Source: an uncultured Kiritimatiellota bacterium
GTDB lineage: Bacteria > Verrucomicrobiota > Kiritimatiellia > RFP12 > UBA1067
Direction of reading: 5' to 3'
Length of the DNA stretch: 46,290 nucleotides
Assembly: GCA_934667425.1 (NCBI GenBank)
Contig: CAKULV010000027.1
Location: forward strand, 1-46,290
Made by a program: the position numbers and the translations under genes. Of this stretch, positions 1-9,100 are shown piece after piece. The stretch's first letter is position 1. The number at the start of each line of letters is the position of its first letter. The notes under the pieces were generated by a model that saw only the letters and a list, made by a program, of their open reading frames with translations, was not told where the DNA came from and did no database searches.

Positions 1-247
1 AAAGTGTCCAGCTTTTGACGAACGCAATGAAAGCACCAACTACCAAAGAGTGTCCGTTCTATTTGACGAACTGGGTTTCATTCTATTGAAAACACAATTG
101 ATCCTCTAGATTGTCATCAATTTTCATAGTTCTTACTCGATCCCCAGCAAGGCGCGCTGCGTGCACTGTAGCGGCAGGGAGATGAGCCTGTCGGCCACGG
201 CGGAGAAGCGGGGAGCAGCTGCTTTTTAGGTTTAGGTTTCAGTTTGT
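1..247. other. Window edge without a recognisable gene
   Basis: I see no convincing coding sequence here; the short open frames share no family motifs and partly run into the repeat that follows. Positions 3-23 and 49-71 form an imperfect direct repeat: both begin AGTGTCC and end TTTGACGAAC, with a different spacer between. This could be the edge of a mobile element or another intergenic repeat, but the window starts inside it and it cannot be resolved. Confidence 0.4.
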
Positions 248-539
248 TCAGTGGCAGTTGGCCACCTTCTACCAACTGCAAACCACTTGCGGGAGGGTCG
301 CACCTGTCGCGGCCGGCAACGTGAGGGTCGAGCACCCGCTCGACCGAAAAACGGCGTGGGGCAACGGACGCGCAGGAGCGCGTCCCTCCCGCATCCGCGC
401 CTCCGTGTGGGACATTCAACTTCCAGCCTCCCGCAAATCAATCAATGCCAAAATGATCCAATGCAATCGTAAATCGAAAATCCCCTCTACCAACTATCCA
501 TCTACCCACTACCATCTACCAACTAGCAACTATTCCCTA
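248..539 (-). repeat. Composite intergenic repeat, copy A
   Basis: Read on the plus strand it contains, in order: a heptamer-like stretch (TTCTACCAACTG near 267); a hairpin core with perfect stems GGTCGAG/CTCGACC (326-332 with 339-345) and GGACGCGC/GCGCGTCC (366-373 with 378-385); the module ATGCAATCGTAAATCG (from 461); and an array of degenerate heptamers (CTACCAA, CTATCCA, CTACCCA, CTACCAT) from 485 to 539. The array includes the TAG stop codon of the minus-strand gene that ends at 537. The stretch 326-373 aligns with 5807-5854 of copy B, apart from the hairpin loop and a short spacer. No T-tract follows the hairpins on either strand in a way that would make a standard terminator. Function unknown. 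Confidence 0.75.
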
Positions 540-3500
540 CCTGTATTCCTTGAGGACATCTACCACGCAAGGCACCCCATCCTTCAATCCGGCTGCAAAC
601 GTGAATTTCGTCGTCTTGCCAAGCACTGGCAATGCGGTCTTCAGCGAGCCGCTTCTGGTCACCGTTCCATCCTTGAGCTTTTCCACGGACCACGCCGTGC
701 CATCACGGCAGACAAGACGCTCATCGTCCGCGATATCCGCCTCAAACTGGCAGACTGTCTTCTTCAGCCCGAAGAAACGCCTGAAGGTGAATGTCGGATT
801 CGCCGCCGGACCGTATAGCTCAACCGAAAGCGAAGCCTTCTCGCCAGGACGAACAGGTATCTCGCTCGGCGGATTCAGCCCCTTCGCCGGAGCGTACTCG
901 AACGGCATCACGCCCTCGTACCGCATCGTCTTCTTCATCTCCGGCGTAAGCTTCGATACGAACGCTGGACGCTTCCTGCCGAACGCGAAAAGCGTGACCT
1001 CGGCGCGGATGGACGCATTCGTACCGCCGCTTACCGACAGGCCATTCGCCCCCGCCTTCAGCTCCACGGCCTTCGCGGCCACCTCACGCCCGAGCGCATT
1101 CCCCATGGCCGAGTAATGGGTCCAGCAGCCATCATCCAGTTCCGCATACTCGCCGGAAGCCAATTCAAACGGCACCTTGAATGCCGCTCCGTTCGCCATC
1201 ACCGTGATGCCGTCCTGCTTCGTCGCCACCATGTTGAGGGCCATCACTTCGCCAATTTCAACCGCAGCGCGTTTGCCCTGCGGGACATCGTTGAGGTATG
1301 CGCTGAACGTTCCGAGATGGCCCGGCTTCACGATGTTGCGGTAGATGTTCGCGTATCCTCCGCCATACGGCCAACGGAAATCGCCGTAGCTGGCGGAATC
1401 CCGTTCGCGCAACAGCACAGTGACATAGCGCCACCCATCGAAATCGAGGCGCACGTAATGGTCGGAAATCCCGCCGCCGAACGCGCCGGGCGTCGTGAAC
1501 TGGAGGTTAAGCAGCGCGCCAGATCCGTCGCCCTTCACCCATGCGCCAAATGCGATGCGTTCCCCGCCAAGTTCAACGCCGTTGAAGCCATAGGATTTCT
1601 CGGCCCTCGCCCAAGCGCCATTCCTTTCTGCGGACACGTTCTCGGCGGAAAGCCTGAACGCCTTGCCGTTCGGCCCGGTGGTCTCCGCATCGAACGACAC
1701 CTTTACGCCCTTCGCCGACGCCGACTTCATCTCCTTGAACATATCGGCCGTGAGCAGAGGTTCGCCGTCCGTAGCCGGACCGGCGGAGTATAGTGCCTCC
1801 ACGCGCATTGCCGCCGGTCGGGCAGCCGCGCTTTCGACAGTCCACGCCATCTGCCACGGCAGCCCGGCACGGTGCGTGAAAGTCTCCACGTCCGCAAGTT
1901 CCCACACGCCCTTCGCGTTCTGGCGAAGCCTGGCCTCGGAGCGGGGCGACGCGAGGTATTGCCGTGCCTCCGGCGCAAACGCGCGAGCGAGCCTCGGCCA
2001 CTCGTACCAGCCAAGCACCGTGAGTTGCCGTCTCACGCCGGTCACGCCCTGGCGCGGCGAGATGCCCTGAAGGGACATCGCGGCATCGAAGCCGGCGTTC
2101 TTTCCGGCGAAGTACTCCATCTCGTCAAGCATGTGCCCACGGGCGAGCGGCACGTCGGTACGCGGCTGCCACCACCCCATCTGCGGTTCGAGGAAATTGG
2201 AGTACCGTCCATTGTCTATCGCCCAGCCGATGTGCCAATCGTGGAACCGCTTCACCCCATACACGCCATGATCCACCGTCGCCATGCGCGTCTGGAACCA
2301 CCAGTTGTTCGCGCCGCCGCAGCTCGCCTCTATCGAGGGGGAATGCCCGTTGTTCGGCTTGAGCTTCGCGTATATCTTGTGGCGCATCGCGTCTATGCCG
2401 TAGCGCGTGCCCATGCCTTCCGAACCGTCGAAGTAGAACTCGTCGAGGTTGCACGTGTTGTACACCTCGGCAAGGCGGCTGGCAAGCTTCTCCGCAAGTT
2501 CAGAATCCGGCTTCGGATAGAACGCAATGTAGCGCTGGTGCAGGTAGTCGGCCTTAGTCCCTGCCGGATACACTCCGCCCTTCCTTGTGCCGAACGCGCC
2601 TCGCTTCAGTCCCGTGAACGCATAGGGCTTGCGCTCGCGATCTATTCCCGTATACTGGATAAGTTCGTTGCCGATGCGAAGCACGTTGCCGTTCGACGAG
2701 TACGTGAACACGTTCACGTGTCTGGCGATCGGCTTCTCATTCACAAGCAGTTCCTTCGCGTTCTCGGCGAGCGGAGCCGCAAGCGTGTATGTTGCGTCCG
2801 CCACAAGGTCCTCGCTGCACAGCGGCGTGATCCACGGATCGCGTGGACATATGCAGGCGGTGAGCGTGTGCATCCCTACGTGCAGACCGGCGGCATGCGC
2901 CTTTTCCGCGCAGGACTTCATCTCGTCGATCCCGCCGGGGAACGCCCGCCTGTTTACGGGACACTGCCCAAGGCAATCCGTCCAGCTTGAGTTGAGGTGG
3001 AGGTTCGCGAACCCGGCCCTCTTCACGAACTCGATCCAGCTGTCGATGTCGCCGTTGACTACGGACGTGAATACGTAGCTCCATCTCGCCACCTCGCTAT
3101 CCATCGACCATGCGCCGCCCGCATCGCTGCGCGGGACGCCAGCCGCGACCGTCATCGCCTTCAGCTGCTCGCGGAATCCGTCACGCGGGCCGGCCGCAAG
3201 ACCGGCCCGACGCCCCACGATGGGGAACTGCGAATCGACGGATACGCGCAGTGCGCCGCCGACACGCGGTTCTCCCTTAATGTCGTAGGAACGGACGCAT
3301 ACGGACGACTTCTCGTCGCTCCACGCATTCGCGAAGTCGCCTTTCCATTTGCCGCACACCGGCTGGACCCGGCAGAATTCAAGTTCCTTCACGCCCCTGA
3401 GGCTGCTCGACTCTATCGCAAAGCTCCAGCCGCCCTTGAATTGCGAAACGGCGATCACCACCTCGCCCGCCTTGCCGAAGGCGAAGGCAACTTTCCCGTC

Positions 3501-4436
3501 ACTACGCTTCTCCATTCGGCGTGCCGCGATCATGCGCCCGTCATCGAGCCGCGCCGACACAAAGGCGGTCACGTTCGAGACGAGTTCGCGTCCCGTTGCC
3601 TTTTCCCGAATGGAAGATATGCACCCAAGCGTATCGAACACAAGCGTCGCCGCATCCCCATCCAAGGTCAATGCCGGACTGTCACCCTGCCCAAGAAGAA
3701 TGGTCTTCCTGATTCCGCCTGTGCCGTCATCCTGATATCCGTCAATCTCGTCATAGCGCGAGTCTCCAGCGAGTTCTGCGATCTTGGATGGATCAAGCGC
3801 CCCCTTCCACACGCGCAGGTCGTCGATGAATCCCCCGAACGAATCCGCCATCCATCCGCCAAGCTGGATCGCACCGCCGGTGACGAACGGATGATCCCAT
3901 GTCCCGTTCGCGACAGGCTCCCCGTTGGCGTATACTGTCACGTTCGGACGGTTGAACACGAACGCGACGGACGACCACTTTCCCTGCGGCATTTTCGCGA
4001 ACGCCGTCCACGCCGCCTCTGGCCCCTTGCCGCCGGCGCGGAAACGCACGGAGAGCGCCTTGCCTTCTGGCGAGAACAGCATCATGCCGCCCTTCGCCCC
4101 CCATGCCGAACTTGTCAAAAGGTTGGGGTAGCGTCCAAAGCCGGATCCGCTTTTGCGGAAGCGCATAAACAATGTGCAGTTGTCCGTCCCGTCAAGCGCG
4201 GAGAGGTTCGGGATGAACGCGCCAGCGCCCTTCTCTCCCGTTGCCAAGGCCCCGCCAAAAGTGCCGCTCGCCCACTTGGCCGAGGGCGTCAACTCCGCGC
4301 TCTGCCCTGAAACGCCGTCGTCGGCATACGCTCCCGCAACTTCCTCGAAGCCGAACTCCGCCACCGGCACAGCCGTTTCGGCGACAGCCGCAACCGCCGC
4401 CGCAAACATGGAGGCAACCATTACCGTAATTCTCAT
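537..4436 (-). CDS. Secreted LamG and TIM-barrel glycoside hydrolase-like protein
   Basis: A 1299-residue exported protein. The chosen ATG at 4436 follows a GGGA ribosome site and opens directly into a signal peptide (basic start, Ala/Val-rich core, cleavage near AVAAVA|E, about residue 19); an upstream in-frame ATG would put a charged stretch before it. Residues about 20-225 look like a LamG/concanavalin A-type sandwich (VYANGEPV, IDDLRVWKGAL). About 240-440 is beta-rich, and about 450-800 looks like a TIM-barrel of glycoside hydrolases, with acidic candidates in DEFYFDGSEG (about 665) and IEASCGG (about 703). The C-terminal 450 residues are beta-rich and may bind carbohydrate. It lies 49 bp downstream of a secreted esterase-like gene, so both probably act on the same polysaccharide. 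The GH family and substrate are not recognised. An 8-bp perfect hairpin lies inside the gene at 3186-3209. The stop codon sits in the repeat that follows. Confidence 0.8.
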   Translation of the reverse strand: MRITVMVASMFAAAVAAVAETAVPVAEFGFEEVAGAYADDGVSGQSAELTPSAKWASGTFGGALATGEKGAGAFIPNLSALDGTDNCTLFMRFRKSGSGFGRYPNLLTSSAWGAKGGMMLFSPEGKALSVRFRAGGKGPEAAWTAFAKMPQGKWSSVAFVFNRPNVTVYANGEPVANGTWDHPFVTGGAIQLGGWMADSFGGFIDDLRVWKGALDPSKIAELAGDSRYDEIDGYQDDGTGGIRKTILLGQGDSPALTLDGDAATLVFDTLGCISSIREKATGRELVSNVTAFVSARLDDGRMIAARRMEKRSDGKVAFAFGKAGEVVIAVSQFKGGWSFAIESSSLRGVKELEFCRVQPVCGKWKGDFANAWSDEKSSVCVRSYDIKGEPRVGGALRVSVDSQFPIVGRRAGLAAGPRDGFREQLKAMTVAAGVPRSDAGGAWSMDSEVARWSYVFTSVVNGDIDSWIEFVKRAGFANLHLNSSWTDCLGQCPVNRRAFPGGIDEMKSCAEKAHAAGLHVGMHTLTACICPRDPWITPLCSEDLVADATYTLAAPLAENAKELLVNEKPIARHVNVFTYSSNGNVLRIGNELIQYTGIDRERKPYAFTGLKRGAFGTRKGGVYPAGTKADYLHQRYIAFYPKPDSELAEKLASRLAEVYNTCNLDEFYFDGSEGMGTRYGIDAMRHKIYAKLKPNNGHSPSIEASCGGANNWWFQTRMATVDHGVYGVKRFHDWHIGWAIDNGRYSNFLEPQMGWWQPRTDVPLARGHMLDEMEYFAGKNAGFDAAMSLQGISPRQGVTGVRRQLTVLGWYEWPRLARAFAPEARQYLASPRSEARLRQNAKGVWELADVETFTHRAGLPWQMAWTVESAAARPAAMRVEALYSAGPATDGEPLLTADMFKEMKSASAKGVKVSFDAETTGPNGKAFRLSAENVSAERNGAWARAEKSYGFNGVELGGERIAFGAWVKGDGSGALLNLQFTTPGAFGGGISDHYVRLDFDGWRYVTVLLRERDSASYGDFRWPYGGGYANIYRNIVKPGHLGTFSAYLNDVPQGKRAAVEIGEVMALNMVATKQDGITVMANGAAFKVPFELASGEYAELDDGCWTHYSAMGNALGREVAAKAVELKAGANGLSVSGGTNASIRAEVTLFAFGRKRPAFVSKLTPEMKKTMRYEGVMPFEYAPAKGLNPPSEIPVRPGEKASLSVELYGPAANPTFTFRRFFGLKKTVCQFEADIADDERLVCRDGTAWSVEKLKDGTVTRSGSLKTALPVLGKTTKFTFAAGLKDGVPCVVDVLKEYR

Positions 4437-4485
4437 TTCGTCGTTCCCTTTTGCTTGATGTACATGCATTGAATCGGCAGCCCCC

Positions 4486-5649
4486 TTACCTCAACTGCCT
4501 GATATCCGATGAACCGCAGAGATCCTTGTATCTGCCCGGCTCTTTCTCATAGAGCGAAAGCACTATCTGGAATGCGTCTTGCGGCACTTCGGCGACCACC
4601 TTGCCGCCCTCGACCTTCGCCGGAACGGTCTGCCACTTGCGCTTCCACTCGGTAGGTTCGTCGCCATCGCACGTGTACGCGAGATGGGCCGCACCTGTCG
4701 TCTTGCCGACCGAGATTATCGGCGCAGATGCGCGGCTTCCGTCAAGCGATATGCGGCCCAGACGCGGCAACGCCGCATCTCCGCATGCGAAATGACGCGC
4801 CATGCGCATTGCGGACTCGAACCTGAACCCGCCATGGCTGTGCGGAAGCTTCGGCACTACGGCGTGTCCCCAGTGGTTCGCGCATTCGTCGAAGCCAGCC
4901 TGTGAAGTGGACGGCGTGACGTTGCGGTCGTTCGTGCCGACCACCCACCACATCGGGCACTTCGCGGCATGGAGGAACCTGCCGTCCACCATCTTGTTTC
5001 CGCCACGCGCCTTGTTTACGTCCCCGCAATATATCTCCACTACGCCCTTGAAGCGAGGATCCACGGCGGATACTATTGCCCCATACCAGCTGCCCCATGA
5101 CAAGCCAACGAACACGGTGCGGTCTGGATTCACCTCAGGAAACGAGCGAAGAAGCGAATGGGCAAGCACCATGTTCGCGACGTTGGCCACTATGTCGTTG
5201 CGCTTGCCGCCGTCAAGTGGAATGCCCTTGATGGAATCTGTCGTCTTCCCTTTTGCCTGCGACAGGTCAGGACGCTGGTTGTACCAGTCCAGGGCAAGCA
5301 CCGCAAACCCCTGCCTGACCCAATTCTCCACATGGTGCGGATACGCAGTGCCGCCACCGCCATGCACAAGCAACACAGCCGGATATCCACCGCCTGGGGC
5401 TACCGTCGTGGGGGTGGCGTAGTACGCGAAGAACTCCGCTGTCATTCCGTCAGGACCCTTCCCTTTCACGAGGATCGACTTCAATCCCAGCCAATCGCTC
5501 TCCGGAAATGGGGATGGCCTGAATTCCGGCTTCGAGGAAAGCTCGGCGAAGTTCCAGTACTTCTCAACGTCCTCCCTCTGCCAGGCGAATGCGGCATTCG
5601 CCACAAGCGCAGAAAGCAGAAGCGCAACGGCATGTCTTCTTGTCAACAT
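4486..5649 (-). CDS. Secreted alpha/beta-hydrolase (esterase or dienelactone hydrolase-like)
   Basis: A 387-residue protein with an N-terminal signal peptide (MLTRRHAVALLLSALVANAAFA, by hydrophobic core and AFA|W end). The alpha/beta-hydrolase fold is shown by the oxyanion region LLVHGGGG (about 94-100), the nucleophile elbow GLSWG with Ser184, a likely acid Asp241 in VVGTNDRN, and a likely His272 in PHSHGG, in the usual order. The acetyl xylan esterase / prolyl oligopeptidase-like branch fits the length and the single catalytic domain. It is the first gene of a pair with the LamG/TIM-barrel protein, consistent with deacylation of a plant or host glycan, but the substrate is inferred only from context. 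A GGGA ribosome site stands 8 nt before the ATG. Confidence 0.8.
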   Translation of the reverse strand: MLTRRHAVALLLSALVANAAFAWQREDVEKYWNFAELSSKPEFRPSPFPESDWLGLKSILVKGKGPDGMTAEFFAYYATPTTVAPGGGYPAVLLVHGGGGTAYPHHVENWVRQGFAVLALDWYNQRPDLSQAKGKTTDSIKGIPLDGGKRNDIVANVANMVLAHSLLRSFPEVNPDRTVFVGLSWGSWYGAIVSAVDPRFKGVVEIYCGDVNKARGGNKMVDGRFLHAAKCPMWWVVGTNDRNVTPSTSQAGFDECANHWGHAVVPKLPHSHGGFRFESAMRMARHFACGDAALPRLGRISLDGSRASAPIISVGKTTGAAHLAYTCDGDEPTEWKRKWQTVPAKVEGGKVVAEVPQDAFQIVLSLYEKEPGRYKDLCGSSDIRQLR

Positions 5650-5695
5650 CAGTCTATTCCCATCCTATATGGCTTATGGCTTAACGTCATTGTGG

Positions 5696-5704
5696 ATTAT
5701 ATCA
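5696..5704 (-). promoter_or_regulatory. Extended -10 promoter of the esterase operon
   Basis: The minus strand reads TGATATAAT, an extended -10 of the type seen repeatedly in this window, about 45 nt before the esterase start. The -35 position falls in the AAATCG module of repeat copy B and does not match a good consensus. Confidence 0.5.
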
Positions 5705-5706
5705 AA

Positions 5707-6130
5707 CTATGATTCATTTACGATTTTTCGATTTACGATTGCATTTAGGTATTGATTCATTTGAGGATTTGGTAGGGCGATTTCAATGAAATCGCCGCTA
5801 CGGGAGGGTCGAGCTCCCGCTCGACCGAAAACGGCATCAAAGCAACGGACGCGCGGGATTCGCCCGCGCCGCAGGCGTCGGGTTGCCTGAGCGAAGCGAA
5901 CCCGCAGGGCCGCAATGGGCCGAGCGCGTCTCCCGTTGCACATTCGTGGCAGACGCGAGCTTGGTGGGCGCATTTCCGTGAAATGCGCAGAACTTGCTGT
6001 GTCCATTGCCCGTGTGCGGCGAACCCAATGAATTGCGTCCCTCCCGTTGCGAAATCCGGCAATACCTAAATGGCCCAATGCAATCATAAATCGCAAATCG
6101 AAAAACCGTAAATCCTCCTTTTCCCCCTCT
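5707..6130. repeat. Composite intergenic repeat, copy B, with inverted ends
   Basis: About 420 bp without a gene. The two ends carry the AAATCG/GATTGCAT module in opposite orientation (left about 5719-5747, right 6078-6115), and a perfect 13-bp inverted repeat pairs 5742-5754 with 6060-6072. Between them are several perfect small hairpins: stems GGCGATTTC/GAAATCGCC (5776-5784 with 5788-5796), GGTCGAG/CTCGACC (5807-5813 with 5820-5826), GCGCGGG/CCCGCGC (5851-5857 with 5863-5869) and GCGCATTTC/GAAATGCGC (5968-5976 with 5980-5988). The right end touches the TAG stop of the minus-strand gene at 6131. Architecture resembles a MITE or a large REP/BIME-like element, but no known family is recognised. 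Open frames across it are low-complexity products of the hairpins. Confidence 0.75.
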
Positions 6131-9100
6131 CTACCGCATAATCACGATGGTGCCTACCTTCGACACGCGGAACCACAGCTCGCCATCCTTCATGTATAGC
6201 GAAGCCCTTACCTTGGTCGGTACCGCCGCGCCAAGCTTCACGTTGGCAAGGTCGAGGCCCGTAATGCCGCCAGTTGCGGTAAGGATTGGCCAATCCCCAG
6301 CCTCAACAGTCGCTCCGTCCGCGACATCCACCCGCACCGACGCCAACAGCGAGAGGTCGAGGCTACCGTTCACGTTGAGGTGGTCGACGTCATCCGCAGC
6401 GCGGTATTCGAACGACAAGGCTCCGTCCTGCGCAATGGATACCTGATCCGCAACGGTCAACTCGCCGCCTCCGCCGAGCGTTGAGACCGTAAACCTGCAT
6501 CCGCCGGTCAGCGAAAGCGAAGCTCCCTTCGCCACCACCAGCGTCTCAAGGCTCTGCTCAGTCTGCGCCTCTTCGCCGATGCCCCACTTGCGCATCAGAT
6601 GCCGCTCCAGCATGGAACGCTGCTCTGCGGTAAGCTCGAAGTCGAACGCCACCATTTCGGCGATCCAGCCGCCTCCGGCGTTGCAGTTACGGTCCTGCAT
6701 CATGGAGTCCACATACACGCTGTTCGTGGCACCTACCGACATGAGATGCCACCCGGTCGGCAGCGTATCGCTCGCCTTCACTGGTGCGCGGTCAAGGGCA
6801 AGATACCCATCCTGCACCGAAAGCGACGTGTATGAGGTGTTGAATATGGTTGCGCTGCCGCGCATGAACCATCGCGTTCCGTCTTCGGCTTTCTGTGCAT
6901 TCCCCACGAGATCGCCGATGAAGTGCGCACATAGCCCTGCCCTGACGGATTCGTCGTACTTCTGAACCACGTATATCTCGCGCACATTCGTCTGTTTTTC
7001 GGGGGTACCGTCTTCCGATCTCGTGAAGTAGAGCGACGCCGAATCCAGTCCAGAATTGTCAGTCCAGGAGACATTCCTGTATCCGCCGAAACTTACGACA
7101 CGCCGTGCGACGCCATCCGGCATCACGACTTCGGCAAGCGTCGGGTTCGTCGAGATGAAACTGTATTCCCTCGTTCCCCCAAGTCCAAAAATCGGATGGT
7201 ACTTGGTAGAGCAGGCCACGAGTCCATTTGCGCCGCTATCGCTCCAGCTCGTAATGTAGGTTTTTCCGTCATCCCCCTCGTATGTCGAGAGCGAGGCGGC
7301 GTTTGCGGCGTCAAAATGGAAGAGCGCCTTGCTGTCAAGCGCATCGTCGATCTTCAGCGAAAGGGAACCGCCCTCCACGACCATGCTGTTGGCGGCATTC
7401 GGTTCCGTGACCGCATTCACGGTGCCGGAGCCGCGCTTCACAAGCAATCCGTTTCCGCCGGACACCACGCCCATATCCACATCCGCATCGCTGTCGAGCA
7501 TGACGGAGGCATCGTCCGTGAACTCAAGGGAACAGTCCGACACCGTGGCCGCAGGGTGTTTTTCTCCAAGCCATTTTGCCATGAGGTACGCCTCCGTGTC
7601 GCGGAACTCTTCGGCGGTGAGCGGACGATGGTACGTTATGAACTCGCCGACGGTGATGCGTCCGGCGGAGGCATCCTGTTGCCCCTTGCGATCCTTCGCG
7701 ATGGCATTTACGGTAAGCGGCGTCTCGGACCGGAACGCCACGAGGATCACGTTGTCCGTCTGGTTGATTATCTTGCCGATGTTCGCGAACGGATCGGTTG
7801 GCTGCCCGTTTACGGACCAGAATGCGGATGGCGACTTCGGCGCGGAATACGTGTCGGAGAGGAGGCACAGGAAGGACCTCATCATGTCCATGTTCGACGA
7901 GCCAAAGAGGTTGCCCCCGTGTCGTTCGTTGTTTCGGTACACGATGAATCCTGCGTACGTATCATTTTCCTTCTTGTCGCCGGATCCGTATTCCCCATCC
8001 GCGCCCCATGTAGGCAGGATGAAGTGGCTTTGGCTTGTCCCGTAGTAGTATCCGAGGCAAACGCCGGCGCCGCGACCGTTCCCGATGTCCTGGACGAGCC
8101 ACGGCATCCTCGGCAGCGTGTTTGAGACGGCGATGGCGGCAAGGTCTACGCCATCGCGGTGGTCGCGCCACTGCGTAACGTACGTGCGGTCGTCGCCGTC
8201 GAACGTCTTCTCATCGAACTTGCCGGACGACGCATCGTTTGCGTCGAGCCATATGTACGGATCTGCCGCCGGCGCGGTGTCGTCAACGGATGGGCCAGAA
8301 GCGAAGGATACTGCGCCATCTTCCACGAGGATCTTCGCCCCCTGCGGCGAAACGCCGCCCACAACAAGCGTTCCGCCACCAGTCTTCGTGAAAGTGCCGT
8401 CGGAGGCGACCACTTCGCCGACGCTGGCCTTGCGTCCATCTGGCACGCCAATGGCAGTTCCGTCTCCGCTTACGATCACCGCATTTGCGTCCGTGGCGGA
8501 CTTCTCGCCAGTCACCCATTTGCGCACGAGGTACTGGGCAATGCGTACGCGCTCCGCCCGCGTGAGCGAATTCGTGAACACAAGCACCTCGCCGATCCTC
8601 GATCCGCCTGAGCGGGATGGATAATAGCGGTCGGCCCCGATCTTGCCGATGATGGCGCCGGGCTGCACCGCGACGGAAATCACGTTGAGGTTCGTAAGGG
8701 ACGTTTTCGTATAGTTCGCCGTATCGTAGAACGTCACATGGTCGCCGTTTATCATGATGTCTCCGTTGCGGCCGATCTTGCCCGCATCGTAGCCGCAGAA
8801 AAGCCTCTGGTCGCCCGCCCCCGTGAGAAACGCAAAGCCGTCATCGCCAATTGTGCCGAGAATCGTGCGGCCCGGCGCTCCGCCTGGCGTCTGCACGGCG
8901 TAGAACACAGCCGTAGGATCCTTTATCTCACGATTCAGCCTGAGCCAGCAGTTTGAAGGCCCGTACTTGCCCTTGTCAGCCACATGCGATCCGAAGTCCA
9001 CAAGCGGCAGACCCGTGGGCGAACGCACCGCACTCGCGAACGCTCCATGCGAGTACGGGAAGTAGTATTCGTTTGAGGACGTAAACGCCTCGTACTCTCC

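Noticed and set aside
326..385. Rho-independent terminator for the LamG gene
   Set aside because: The hairpins are about 150-210 bp past the stop, and on the minus strand the T-tract lies before, not after, the stem.
258..818. A frame across repeat copy A into the LamG gene
   Set aside because: It translates hairpins and heptamers into low-complexity peptide and overlaps a well-supported gene on the other strand.
2997..4310. A 437-codon plus-strand frame opposite the LamG gene
   Set aside because: His/Arg-rich composition typical of antisense frames, no domain, no promoter.
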